Positions 44,001 through 47,640 of a DNA stretch of 64,000 bases are shown piece by piece. Where the stretch lies: assembly GCA_039566865.1 (NCBI GenBank), contig CM076957.1, forward strand, positions 6,147,896-6,211,895. The letters are read 5' to 3'. A program made the position numbers and the translations under genes. Below the pieces are notes generated by a model that had not been told where the DNA came from, did no database searches, and saw only the letters and a list, made by a program, of their open reading frames with translations. Source of the stretch: Aurelia coerulea. Lineage: Eukaryota; Cnidaria; Scyphozoa; Semaeostomeae; Ulmaridae. How positions within the stretch are numbered: position 1 is the first letter of the stretch; the number at the start of each line of letters is the position of its first letter.

Positions 44001-46983
44001 TTAGAAAAGTCTCTGTTTTGAAATCTGAGTTTAGTTTTGTTTCCTCTATGACCAAAATATCAGGCAAGCACCTTTCCATGATCAATCTCAGATCAACTAT
44101 TTTGTTTCGAAGACTATTTATGTTTAAAAATCCAATGAAAGGGTTGTTTGAATTTTTTGTTCTCAGCTCGAAAATTTCCCTAATGTCAAAAGTCTCATTT
44201 TCGATACTTGCCAAAGACGAAGAGCTAACAGATTTAATGGAAGTCTCTAAAATTGGAGTTTCCGCAACCGAACTGCCTAATGAACCATTTAACGCATTAC
44301 TCGAGTAGTCTAGTGATGGTCATTCATAATTTAAATAAGATAAAAAATTTTCTGTCATAATGTTTGTCCCTTGAAAGTTCAAATGAAGGCCCCAATTATC
44401 TAAATGTTTACTAAGAATGTTGTTATGCATAACGAAATCTACTGGTAAGTCGTCTAAATACCTCTCAAGTAAAATGTTCACCTTTGTTCTCTTTTCATCC
44501 AGTTCTTGTGAATCCGTTCTCATGATTAAACTGGATACAGCAACATGCTGCGTGCGTTTCTTTGCCTCCATTGCCAAATCCACGATCTTATTTGCGACAC
44601 TTTCAGGACTTTCGTTGCGCAAGTTATTTGTTCCACAATGTATAATGACCCCATCTGGGTTTGACATGATTTCAGGCTCCAAATAAAATTTCATCTTCTC
44701 AACTGTTGCTCCTGGGAAGGATTTTACAAGGACATGGTAATCTCTGGCTTCTTCGTTGATTTCTTTCCTTTTAATCTTTTTGGTCATCGAGTCTCCCACA
44801 ATGATGAACTTGGGCTTTTGTATTCTGGCGGAGTATTTATCACGTTGAAAGTGTTGAATATTTCTGTTATGACCAGCTCGATTGCTTGTATTGGTTTCCA
44901 TTCGTTTGTTATCAAATTCTGGGGCAGAGGGCATTGAATCCCCAATGACTGTGACAGTTGGCTTGTTGTATGTTCTTTGTTCAGGCAACTCACTCCTCAG
45001 TTCTGTTTGATCTCCTATTACCGATCTGAAACCATTGTGTTGGCTCTTAGGAACATTGCACTGTTGTTTTCCACTTTTGCTCGTTTGTCCACTGGTCGTA
45101 TTTTGGGGCGCATTTTTGAATGTTTTCCTCGTTGCTTCTGCATAAGTGTGCTCTCCCGGGACAACGTTTCTCTTTCGTTCTTCCAAAATATTGTCTCCTG
45201 TGCATTCAAAAACACTAAATTGATTTCTTGTTTCCAAAGGTCTACTGGTTGTTGTTGTGAAATTGGATTTTCGAGCAGTTTCCTTGGGAAATTCCCATCC
45301 ATAGTGTGGTTCGATGACGTCATGCTGTCTGCTTCTGTAAACTTCTGGACGCCACACATCTCGACTGTTTTGGTCTTGAAAACGAAAATCGGACACTGGA
45401 TGTGGCGCCCCCTCCCTGGATTCCAAATAGGAATCGAAAATTTGTCTGTTCGTCATCTTTCTCTGAGGAAGTTTCGTCTTATCAAACATCACTTTCTCAT
45501 TCTGTATAATTTCTTCACTATTAAGTCTGATATTTTCCTGCTTTAAATTTTTATTTTTCTCTATAAGATTTTTATTTTCCTCCTCCAATTTTTCAACTTT
45601 AGCCAACAGCTTGGATATTTCTATCTTCAAACTTGTCTCTTCACTTTTAGAATTTTTTATTTCGTTTTTTCCCATTTCTTGTAATATTTGAGTGATCTGA
45701 CCCTCAACTTTCTCTAATCGTTCTATTACTTCCGAAGAATATTTTTGTTGATCGTTTTCATTATTTTTAAAAGATACTGGCATTTGAGAGATACTTTTAG
45801 TGTCAGATAAACTATCCAAAGAACTGTCACATATACTTTCAGAACATGCAGAACTTTCAATATCAGTGATTTCACTCTCATGCCTTGATGCTTCGGCGAG
45901 CAAATCATTTCGATATTCTGATATTTTATCATCACTATCATTTCGACCAATTGAAGCAGAAGGATCTTCACCTGTTATCCGCAGGGATTCTTTACCACGA
46001 TTCTTCAAGTCGAAAATCTTTCCAGAAGCCAGCATGTACTGTATTTGTGTTGCTATCGTACTTCGAGTTAGGCCCTTTGTTTTTTGCAACGCTTTGCAAA
46101 TTGATTCTGTGAATGGGCGTTGTCTTGCTTTTAAAATCTTCCTTATTTCAGTAAAAACCATTTCCTCGATATCCTCCATTTCATACATGACTCCTGTCTC
46201 TGACATTACTTCGTCCAGAACAGGGAAACAATTTTCCTTGCACTGAGCTGTGTCGACCACCGTCGCCATCGCCATGCTTGCGGGGAAAGCTAAAGCTATT
46301 TTACTATAGAATACACTAAAATTGGACTCGTATCCTTACTAATTTCCATTTTCTCACAATTAATAACGTTTGAATAGTTTTAGTACCAAACCCTATTGAC
46401 TTAAAAAATTATACATTGTGACATCATGAGCAGATCACGTGACATAACTAAAAATAGATTTCATATTTGCGCTCGGCTCATGATATAATAGGGGAATCAG
46501 CCCCCGCCTAATCTTCCTTGAGCCTCAAATACCCTAGGCTTGAGAATAGGGTTAAGGTAGTGTATCACTCGAAAATTTAGCTTTTCTGTTCCATGCCATA
46601 ATTGCGTCATAATTGCCTTATATATGGGTCATATTAGGGGCCTAGCTGAAGAAGCGGGGGTTTGGGGGCTGTAGCCCCCAACAATGATTGGTGAAATGCT
46701 TGCTTTTAGTCTTAATTCGCATATGTGATTTATCAATATTCTCTTTGCCCTCTTTGTCACAGCTATCCCTTCCTCAAGAAGAAGATATGCTCGCCGCAGC
46801 AGAAATGTTCGCCGTCACAGATACGTTCGCCGCCGCATATGTGTTTGCCACCAAAGGTATGTTCGCCGCCGCCGATATGTTCGCCGTCGAGGATTCTATT
46901 ATCGCAGGAGGTCCTATCATCACCGACGATTTTATCGCCGCCGAAGATCCTATCGCCGTCGCTATTATCGCCGACGTGGTTGA
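8138..46983 (+). CDS. Secreted EMI + multi-EGF gene with Arg/Tyr-rich C-terminus (gene span, 17 exons)
   Basis: Exons, each with AG acceptor and GT donor and with matching reading phases: 8138-8185 (tentative), 8811-8914, 10549-10641, 11707-11956, 12712-12832, 16158-16294, 18287-18532, 22345-22640, 26721-26790, 28593-28663, 30030-30158, 33521-33649, 34086-34214, 36463-36597, 39340-39477, 40283-40366, 46763-46983. The domain order is an EMI-like segment, about 14 laminin/MEGF-type EGF modules (eight cysteines each), then a basic tail and stop. MEGF10/Draper-type proteins share EMI + EGF and act at the cell surface in recognition or engulfment. Here no transmembrane helix precedes the stop, so a secreted or matrix protein is inferred. 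The N-terminal signal exon is missing from my model. One exon contains an in-frame TGA. Most introns carry transposons. Confidence 0.8.
8811..8914 (+). CDS. EMI-domain exon (second half)
   Basis: TTCTTTGCAG acceptor and GTAAGT donor. It reads YVQRTATRYKTVYATA, then KKCYHGYRKNESLLCE. The alternating Arg/Thr/Tyr/Val stretch followed by a Cys-Gly-Tyr motif is the EMI signature, although the usual CCPG is replaced by KCYHG. It takes in two bases and gives out one, which joins the next exon as Pro-Lys-Cys. Confidence 0.75.
8949..9166. mobile_element. Tc1/mariner-type MITE
   Basis: Terminal inverted repeats CAATCTCT(T)ACAAAAGT...TTTTGTAAGAGATTG flanked by TA on both sides. It has no coding capacity and lies in an intron, 34 bases after an EMI exon. 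Superfamily from TA duplication and terminal style. Confidence 0.75.
9565..10429. mobile_element. piggyBac-like MITE, 865 bp
   Basis: Flanked by TTAA on both sides. Termini are CCCTATTCTACATG and CATGTTGAATAGGG. Just inside each terminus is a G-tract facing a C-tract (GGGG..CTAAAAAGG..CCCC on the left, GGGGGG-CATT-CCCCCCC on the right). No transposase ORF. TTAA targets and CCCT termini fit piggyBac mobilisation. Confidence 0.8.
10549..10641 (+). CDS. EGF-module exon 1
   Basis: TTTTGCAG acceptor, GTGAGT donor, one base carried in and out. It reads CDNGCKNGACVAPNNCTC then ASGYRGADCSI, a compact six-cysteine EGF that directly follows the EMI segment, as in EMI-EGF surface proteins. Confidence 0.88.
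11040..11185 (+). mobile_element. LINE reverse-transcriptase fragment
   Basis: An open stretch reading ILYKYQSGFRAHHSTTQQ resembles the Q-SGFR-x-HST block at the start of the finger region of CR1/L2-type reverse transcriptases. Short and isolated, hence moderate confidence. Confidence 0.5.
11200..11415. repeat. GCTAGCCCT-rich repeat, probable MITE remnant
   Basis: Repeated GCTAGCCCT motifs in partly inverted order, ending CCATGTAAACAGCACC, which resembles Harbinger-type termini containing CTGTTTACAT. The left terminus is not clear. Confidence 0.35.
11707..11956 (+). CDS. EGF-module exon 2 (two modules)
   Basis: Acceptor TTCTAG, donor GTATGA. Two eight-cysteine laminin/MEGF-type modules; the first contains CFNGAKCDHVNGNCTC and the second CQNGAICNKVDGTCTC. 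It takes one base in and gives two out. Confidence 0.92.
12157..12530. mobile_element. MITE with CAAGGGCGCC termini, 374 bp
   Basis: Inverted termini CAAGGGCGCCTACCTTGTAG and CTACAAGGTAGGCGCCCTTG extend inward with AATAAACACAC pairing. Both sides carry ACTAAAT, a 7-bp target duplication. Non-coding, in an intron. Superfamily unresolved: 7 bp is between the usual hAT (8) and other values. Confidence 0.85.
12571..12687. mobile_element. MITE fragment ending TTTTACGGTA
   Basis: Right end GGGGGCTAAATAGAGATTTTACGGTA followed by TA. A related left end, TACCGTAAAAGCTCTATTAAG, occurs at 40503. It stops 24 bases before an exon acceptor. Confidence 0.5.
12712..12832 (+). CDS. EGF-module exon 3
   Basis: Acceptor TTTCATCCTAG, donor GTTGGT. 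It reads CEKKCEEGYFGYGC..., ends GQCFCSAGWK, and leaves in phase 0, which the next exon continues with Gly-Asn-Val-Cys to complete the module. Confidence 0.88.
12998..14133. mobile_element. hAT-type MITE (CCCGGG termini) with nested LINE
   Basis: Termini CCCGGGG...GTACTCCCATT and CAATGGGAGTACCCC...CGGG. Flanks ATTGAATG and ATTGAAGC match at 6 of 8 bases, consistent with an old 8-bp hAT duplication. Without the nested insert it matches the 6926-7266 copy. Confidence 0.8.
13307..13980 (+). mobile_element. 5'-truncated LINE 3' end nested in MITE
   Basis: Encodes the C-terminal tail of a non-LTR retrotransposon protein (RVGLSKLNFNKFRLNF, then a zinc-binding-like CPINDGIEDTEHFLLLC), a stop at 13750, a 3' UTR and a short A tail. 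Flanked by AAATGGCCCAATT on both sides, the mark of target-primed reverse transcription. The empty target is seen near 7115-7130. A second copy, in reverse, is at 30334-33475. Confidence 0.92.
14134..15499. other. Intron sequence without recognised features
   Basis: Contains a dispersed-repeat-like segment near 14745-14840 that resembles 17336-17430 (both have TTATTTTGAGT followed by a TATGCCGC-like block). No exon was found. Confidence 0.5.
15500..15725 (+). mobile_element. tRNA-derived SINE
   Basis: Starts GGGGATGGCTCAGTGGTAGC (box A-like) with GGTCGAGTCCC (box B-like) about 45 bases on, then a non-tRNA body and an AT-rich tail. A second, 5'-truncated copy sits at 56786. It includes the word CCCTGCCCTGCC, which is expanded in the other copy. 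It is not a functional tRNA gene because the downstream body continues without a tRNA 3' half. Confidence 0.8.
16158..16294 (+). CDS. EGF-module exon 4
   Basis: Acceptor TCTCTGCAG, donor GTAAGC, phase 0 in and two bases out. It reads GNVCSHPCGKGKYRNGC..., ending LCEPGYYGD. The cysteine count fits one laminin-type module. Confidence 0.88.
17487..18118. mobile_element. Tc1/mariner-type MITE, CCGGGTGAGTCAG family, 632 bp
   Basis: Termini CCGGGTGAGTCAGAAAAAAG and TTTTTTCTGACTCACCCGG with TA on both sides. The same family occurs inverted at 48869-49492 and truncated at 53281-53406. Open frames inside are incidental. Confidence 0.9.
18287..18532 (+). CDS. EGF-module exon 5 (two modules)
   Basis: Acceptor TTTTTCCCTAG, donor GTAAGT. 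It takes two bases in and two out. First module contains CPCNLNNSVCNNIDGTCNC; the second is divergent, with CGGGLLKSNITVSCKKEC replacing the usual G-x-Y/F-G-x-x-C spacing. Confidence 0.9.
18722..21445 (+). mobile_element. CR1/L2-type LINE, 5'-truncated and frameshifted
   Basis: Reading-frame pieces in order: an endonuclease C-terminal part (ILIGDTNCD near 18830, GITDHYMVYC near 19060), a linker, reverse transcriptase (LDLKKAFDTVDHDILL near 20190, GIPQGSCLGPLLF near 20370, MYADD near 20455) and the C-terminal tail to a stop at 21274. Frame breaks near 19300, 20260 and 20580 kill it. It ends in an A-rich tail. It is inserted in an intron in host-gene orientation. Confidence 0.88.
21446..21903. 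other. Intron sequence, nothing recognised
   Basis: No open frame, exon or repeat that I can support. Confidence 0.4.
21904..22117. mobile_element. Tc1/mariner-type MITE, CCGGGTGTCCC family, ~214 bp
   Basis: Left end TACCGGGTGTCCCAAAATTT and right end GGGGACACCCGGTA with TA flanks. Inner parts pair too (ATTGTTTGATTGCTTA against TAAGCAATCAAACAAT), so the whole copy can fold back. Confidence 0.9.
22345..22640 (+). CDS. EGF-module exon 6 (two and a half modules)
   Basis: Acceptor TTCTATTGTAG, donor GTAAGT. It takes two bases in and one out. It finishes the previous module (CKPGFNGTRCEKEC), then encodes two canonical modules containing CKNGAVCSKLDGSCTC and CSVNSLCDRITGNCTC. Best conserved exon of the gene. 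Confidence 0.94.
23242..25875. mobile_element. Non-autonomous hAT element, 2.6 kb, with nested L2 LINE
   Basis: Termini CAGGGCCGTCGCGAAGGAAG and CCTATGGCGACGGCCCTG, flanked on both sides by the perfect 8-bp duplication TTTATGCT. The terminus CAGGGCCGTC and 8-bp target are hAT characters. No transposase frame was seen. About half of it is the inserted LINE fragment. Confidence 0.9.
23460..24840 (-). mobile_element. L2-type LINE fragment with mutated RT active site
   Basis: A 400-residue minus-strand frame (24838-23636) with LDLSAAFDTIDHAILL, GVPQGSCLGPILF and the C-terminal LQRVQHAAAKIISGA block typical of L2-like LINEs, then a 3' region ending in an AAT/ATT microsatellite at about 23466-23488. 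The catalytic YADD reads YAGD (glycine codon 24485-24487), so it could not polymerise. The 5' end is truncated. Confidence 0.88.
25876..26720. other. Intron sequence, nothing recognised
   Basis: AT-rich, no exon or repeat that I can support apart from simple A/T runs. Confidence 0.4.
26721..26790 (+). CDS. EGF half-module exon 7
   Basis: Acceptor TCCGTCCTAG, donor GTAAAC. It reads CSNWTFGPGCQKSCICN. It holds only the first cysteines of a module; the remainder is on the next exon, joined in phase through Gly. Confidence 0.8.
26960..27269. mobile_element. hAT-type MITE, 310 bp
   Basis: Termini CCCGGGGGG...GTACTT and AAGTACCCC...CCCGGG, flanked by the perfect 8-bp repeat CGAATGAG. It shares the CCCGGG+G-run+GTACT layout with 12998-14133. 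The internal sequence has repeated CTAAAGCCGG-like words. Confidence 0.92.
27490..27945. mobile_element. PIF/Harbinger-type MITE, 456 bp
   Basis: Termini GGGCCTGTTTATATGAGGAA and TTCCTCATATAAACAGGCCC flanked by TTA on both sides. A 3-bp TTA target and GGGCCTGTTT termini are Harbinger characters. Internal repeats of CATCCCACCTTCCAGC-like words. Confidence 0.9.
28085..28560 (-). mobile_element. LINE C-terminal fragment
   Basis: The minus-strand reading MSHFSYCPLVWMF...IRERALRIIHKD is the RT C-terminal tail of CR1-like LINEs, with a later frame break. It stops about 30 bases before an exon acceptor. Confidence 0.8.
28593..28663 (+). CDS. EGF half-module exon 8
   Basis: Acceptor TTCTTTCCATAG, donor GTGAGT. 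It reads CHAMIGDCTCRPGWLLPDC and completes the module begun on the previous exon. It takes two bases in and one out. Confidence 0.82.
28754..29744. mobile_element. Foldback-type repeat, ~990 bp
   Basis: Outer arms pair: TGTGGAATAAAAAGTACGTG against CACGTACTTTTTATTCCACA, and GGCTAACTTAGATGTGA against its complement near 29665-29690. An inner pair, CCTAGACTTATGACGATGAG against CTCATCGTCATAAGTCTAG, lies at 29045 and 29580. Target duplication not identified. Confidence 0.75.
30030..30158 (+). CDS. EGF-module exon 9
   Basis: Acceptor ATCCCCCAG, donor GTGAGT, symmetric phase 1. A complete module CPLGFFGPNCLHNCKC...GSCTCKPGYFGTKC on one 129-nt exon. Confidence 0.93.
30334..33475 (-). mobile_element. 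LINE 3' fragment (reverse copy) split by foldback element
   Basis: Reverse-orientation sister of the 13307-13980 LINE tail, same 3' UTR and C-terminal coding, with CCACATTTT on both sides as target duplication (30325-30333 and 33476-33484). It reaches about 7 bases further 5' than its sister. A 2.45-kb element interrupts it. Confidence 0.9.
30943..33393. mobile_element. Long-arm foldback DNA element, 2451 bp
   Basis: Arms of about 951 and 938 bp (30943-31893 and 32456-33393) are near-complementary along their length and enclose a 562-bp centre with no ORF. Ends are GGTCATTC and GAATGACC. Flanks carry CAGGTG on both sides. The uninterrupted target is seen in the sister LINE copy near 13378, so the junctions are exact. 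Superfamily not recognised. Confidence 0.93.
33521..33649 (+). CDS. EGF-module exon 10
   Basis: Acceptor TACGTTACAG, donor GTACGT, symmetric phase 1. Reads CPAGNFGLKCKFPCTC...GKCNCTAGWKGEQC. The LINE target duplication ends only 36 bases upstream of this exon. Confidence 0.93.
34086..34214 (+). CDS. EGF-module exon 11
   Basis: Acceptor TTTTCATCAG, donor GTGAGT, symmetric phase 1. Reads CPAGNYGNGCAKKCLC...GKCKCTKGWKGRFC. Close in length and sequence to the previous exon, suggesting exon duplication. Confidence 0.93.
34215..35274. other. Intron sequence, nothing recognised
   Basis: No exon or repeat that I can support. Confidence 0.4.
35275..36392. mobile_element. Mutator-like foldback element, 1.1 kb
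   Basis: Termini AACATAAGGCTCAAATC and its counterpart ending GAGCCCTATGCT, long pairing arms (for example TTAGATTATGTTTATTTGAT against ATCAAATAAACATAATCTAA near the centre) and a 9-bp duplication TGCTTTTTA. The left arm carries an extra ~245 bp (about 35396-35640) that has counterparts in the 57129 copy. Nine-bp targets with long inverted arms fit MULEs. Confidence 0.88.
36463..36597 (+). CDS. EGF-module exon 12
   Basis: Acceptor TTGCCTTTAG, donor GTAAGT, symmetric phase 1. Reads CDKWQYGEGCRMSCLC...GTCSCGPGWKGYDC, one full module. Confidence 0.93.
36640..37516. mobile_element. piggyBac-like MITE, 877 bp
   Basis: TTAA on both sides. Termini CCCTAATCCACATGGG and CCATATGGATTAGGG. Inside each end is a G-tract/C-tract hairpin: G-run TGGATTCCA C-run on the left and G-run TGGAAAGCA C-run on the right. 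It begins 42 bases after an exon. No ORF of note. Confidence 0.88.
37517..38689. other. Intron sequence with possible MITE remnant
   Basis: 38340-38515 has C-run and G-run blocks and ends AACACTTTTGTCTAGTATTGTAG, similar to the right end of the mariner-type MITE at 8949. Otherwise nothing recognised. Confidence 0.35.
38690..38909 (-). mobile_element. LINE reverse-transcriptase fragment
   Basis: Minus-strand reading FSTKRIEMNHPEIHFNN followed by IPVMRVDEHEDLGIILD matches the thumb-side block that follows the YADD motif in CR1-like LINEs (the x-LG-x-x-LD pattern). Isolated fragment. Confidence 0.6.
39340..39477 (+). CDS. EGF-module exon 13 with in-frame TGA
   Basis: Acceptor TTGATTTTCAG, donor GTATGT, symmetric phase 1, 138 nt. 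From the third codon it reads KKGYFGPNCVTRCPC...GKCFCKAGFKGYAC, a normal module. The first cysteine codon is TGA (39342-39344). No alternative AG restores the frame. Possible explanations are a nonsense allele, a base error, an exon skipped without frame change, or a decaying gene. UGA recoding is conceivable, but I see no evidence for it. Confidence 0.85.
40283..40366 (+). CDS. EGF exon 14, truncated module
   Basis: Acceptor CTCCTTTACAG, donor GTATGT, symmetric phase 1, 84 nt. Reads CPMGWYGRECSSKCKC then MDCNHITGHCR. Only cysteines 1-6 of the eight-cysteine module are present. The missing pair may come from the CVC motif on the final exon. Confidence 0.9.
40503..40640. mobile_element. MITE fragment starting TACCGTAAAAGC
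   Basis: Same terminal word as the 12571-12687 fragment in opposite orientation, with CTATTAAGCCCCC and GGGGGGGCTTAAAAG pairing. Borders unclear. Confidence 0.45.
41230..44214 (-). CDS. CR1-type LINE ORF2: endonuclease-reverse transcriptase, 994 aa
   Basis: Nicks target DNA and copies the element's RNA onto it by target-primed reverse transcription. The apurinic-type endonuclease fills residues 25-240 (NINSLRNK at 31, E57-E58, YRPP at 131-134, GDIN at 164-167, SDFH at 230-233). Reverse transcriptase spans about 520-780 (NFRPVSVL at 556, DLSKAFD at 626-632, GVPQGS at 682-687, YADD at 713-716). The tail has FDYCPLVW near 841 and ends with a cysteine cluster CKCSACKC. All catalytic motifs are present and the length is normal for the clade. 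It follows ORF1 after a 105-nt gap in the same frame direction. Confidence 0.95.
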   Translation of the reverse strand: MASIENETFDIREIFELRTKNSNNPFIGFLNINSLRNKIVDLRLIMERCLPDILVIEETKLNSDFKTETFLINNYQKPIRRDRNEFGGGIMQFVRKGVICNRVPTFESPSLEIICSELTVCKKKWIIFSIYRPPDATNLELYFRELSLSLNSALDKYDNVLIMGDINIDTHDMLHPGYIKFISFCDVFGLSNLVKDKTCFTRDHSSSIDVMLTNKPRCFQNTSVFETGLSDFHGLVLTLMKIHIPRLKPKIVKYRSYKKFDSEKFLQDVKNTNFKADVNDVNLSYRNLSSAFRKLVDKHAPLKTKVQRGNTAPFMNQQLQKAIYTRSRLKKRLNKNPTTENRNKFKKQRNKCVSLRKKAMKNHFKEATSNGTLSNKEFWDLVKPFLSNKGGLMSSDISLVKDDTVITDDRELTEIFNDHYVNIVEKSSGKKPSSLAKDTGIIDDRQIVRLILDKYKNHPSVLAIIQNPEQSLNTFAFHEISNQEVKKLLKSLDGRKSTGEDQIPPKLVSLASNELTVALTMAINYSIRNSCFPDDAKKAAVCPLDKGEPNRTVERNFRPVSVLNTFSKIFEKVLKQQLIQHLDNTLSVFIAAYRRAYGTQHVLIRLIEDWRSNLDNDYLVGAILMDLSKAFDCIPHDLLIAKLHAYGFEEDALVLTYSYLKRRKQSVRINNTYSSFQEVISGVPQGSVLGPILFNFYINDLFLFIKQATLYNYADDNTLTYFSKSMPDLVNILEKETGIALSWLEQNEMIANPEKFHALLLRKNQTNTSGEQININGNVIKSEETVKLLGVTLDYKLDFDPHISNLCKKAASQLNVLKRLKMFIGFKEKKILVQSFVCSNFDYCPLVWYFSSSKSLQKIEKLQERALRFLYNDHTSSYNDLLSKSSKCTMQVARQRLLCIEIFKTLNHLNPPFMQRIFELRSSNYSLRNPNNLAHFRPNQTTFGSKSLKSIGPQIWNGLPNEIKSAENFKSFKALIKQWDGPNCKCSACKCQPV
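44320..46275 (-). CDS. CR1-type LINE ORF1 with C-terminal SGNH esterase domain, 651 aa
   Basis: RNA-binding/chaperone-type ORF1 product of a LINE; the esterase domain is a known feature of several CR1-clade ORF1 proteins. N-terminal 30-100 looks like a small helical (possibly winged-helix) domain. A charged coiled coil spans about 180-262 (EVIERLEKVEGQI, KLEEENKNLIEKNKNLK). Residues 265-480 are low in complexity and basic. An SGNH-like fold spans 488-651, with GDS at 494-496, GTNN at 548-551 and D626/H631 as candidate triad members. A second GDS (445-447) upstream is probably incidental. Intact, with ATG choice uncertain between 46275 and 46269. Confidence 0.88.
   Translation of the reverse strand: MAMATVVDTAQCKENCFPVLDEVMSETGVMYEMEDIEEMVFTEIRKILKARQRPFTESICKALQKTKGLTRSTIATQIQYMLASGKIFDLKNRGKESLRITGEDPSASIGRNDSDDKISEYRNDLLAEASRHESEITDIESSACSESICDSSLDSLSDTKSISQMPVSFKNNENDQQKYSSEVIERLEKVEGQITQILQEMGKNEIKNSKSEETSLKIEISKLLAKVEKLEEENKNLIEKNKNLKQENIRLNSEEIIQNEKVMFDKTKLPQRKMTNRQIFDSYLESREGAPHPVSDFRFQDQNSRDVWRPEVYRSRQHDVIEPHYGWEFPKETARKSNFTTTTSRPLETRNQFSVFECTGDNILEERKRNVVPGEHTYAEATRKTFKNAPQNTTSGQTSKSGKQQCNVPKSQHNGFRSVIGDQTELRSELPEQRTYNKPTVTVIGDSMPSAPEFDNKRMETNTSNRAGHNRNIQHFQRDKYSARIQKPKFIIVGDSMTKKIKRKEINEEARDYHVLVKSFPGATVEKMKFYLEPEIMSNPDGVIIHCGTNNLRNESPESVANKIVDLAMEAKKRTQHVAVSSLIMRTDSQELDEKRTKVNILLERYLDDLPVDFVMHNNILSKHLDNWGLHLNFQGTNIMTENFLSYLNYE
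46763..46983 (+). CDS. Terminal exon: Arg/Tyr-rich tail of the EMI-EGF protein
   Basis: A strong pyrimidine tract and TTTGTCACAG acceptor. It takes one base in, exactly as the last EGF exon delivers, then reads 72 codons to TGA at 46981-46983. About 35 of 72 residues are Arg and 11 are Tyr, in motifs such as RRRRYVRRRG, FYYRRRSYHHRR and RRRYYRRRG; one CVC pair sits near the middle. The underlying DNA is a degenerate TAT-CGC-CGC-type repeat that is open in all three frames, so the frame is set only by splice phase. Function unknown: a polyanion-binding tail or a source of basic peptides by dibasic cleavage are guesses. No clear AATAAA follows. Confidence 0.65.
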
Positions 46984-47277
46984 ATAAGGACTCTTTCGAT
47001 CAAGAGCATGAGCTTCACCGTAAAGTTGTCAATTTTCTCAGAGTGGATTAGTCAAATTTCGGAGGAATATATTTAGTACAGATATGAAGTTGAACTTTGT
47101 CTGTAATGAACATCTCAACTTGCTTGCATAGTGCAGGTAAATTAAGCCTCGTTTGCGAGGGCACAGATCATTCTGCGCCTGGCCGTATCAATTTTTTATA
47201 TGAAAGTTCATAAGTCCCAGTTTGAGCAAAAATTCAAAATCAACTAAAGAATTGTAAAACAATGTGTAAAAACTGTT

Positions 47278-47278
<1 letters not shown>
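46984..47278. other. 3' flank of the EGF gene
   Basis: Presumed 3' UTR and flank. No canonical polyadenylation hexamer was recognised. Confidence 0.35.

Positions 47279-47310
<32 letters not shown>
47279..47310. repeat. (TTG)n microsatellite
   Basis: About ten TTG units followed by ATTATCATTATC-type repeats. It abuts a LINE 3' fragment and may be that element's tail. Confidence 0.95.
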
Positions 47311-47329
47311 ATTATCATTATCATTATCA

Positions 47330-47640
47330 AATTATTTACAGTTCGTACAATATATAGTTACAAACTAATTCAAACCAACTATTTATAATACTACAAAGAT
47401 TACAAAGTCAAATTTGGGATCCTCATTATCGCCTTGTTTTCTTTTTAGTTGCAGATTTTTGCCCATTCCATTCTTTGATCGTTCTTTTAAATGTCGCTGT
47501 TGAACGTGCATTTTTTTATAGTATCTGGTACAGTGTTCCAAAGGAGAGTGCCTCTGAATACAAGTGAATTAATTCCGAATGTGCTTGCACTTCTTTCCGG
47601 TAATCACAACAGGTTCTTAATTAGTAATTCTCAACTGTTT
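47330..47640 (-). mobile_element. LINE C-terminal/3' fragment
   Basis: The minus strand reads RGTLLWNTVPDTIKKCTFNS, a stop, then frame-shifted IKEWNG-like residues, the C-terminal end of CR1-like RT proteins. Short and decayed. Confidence 0.6.

Larger units (their letters stand above)
41043..46291 (-). mobile_element. CR1-clade LINE, two intact ORFs
   Basis: Minus-strand element with ORF1 then ORF2 and a 3' UTR ending AATGCT followed by an (AC)n tail ((GT)n on the plus strand, 41048-41080). AAAGCT occurs at both edges (41043-41048 and 46286-46291) as a tentative target duplication; if right, the copy begins almost at the ORF1 start. Both frames are uninterrupted, unlike every other LINE in the window, so insertion is probably recent. 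Confidence 0.88.
40681..46551. mobile_element. piggyBac-like MITE split by a CR1 LINE
   Basis: TTAA at 40677-40680 and 46552-46555. Left end CCCTATCAAGCCTAGGGG pairs with right end CCCTAGGCTTGAGAATAGGG apart from a 3-base insertion. The LINE separates the two parts, which total about 630 bp. It lies in the last intron of the EGF gene. Confidence 0.8.

Noticed and set aside
41230..46275. Plus-strand open frames opposite the LINE (for example 42965-43267, 44977-45546)
   Set aside because: Shadows of the two long minus-strand ORFs.
46688..47051. Alternative frames over the tail exon (Ala/acidic-rich and Ser/Pro-rich)
   Set aside because: Not in phase with the upstream EGF exon and acceptor; kept only as a caveat.
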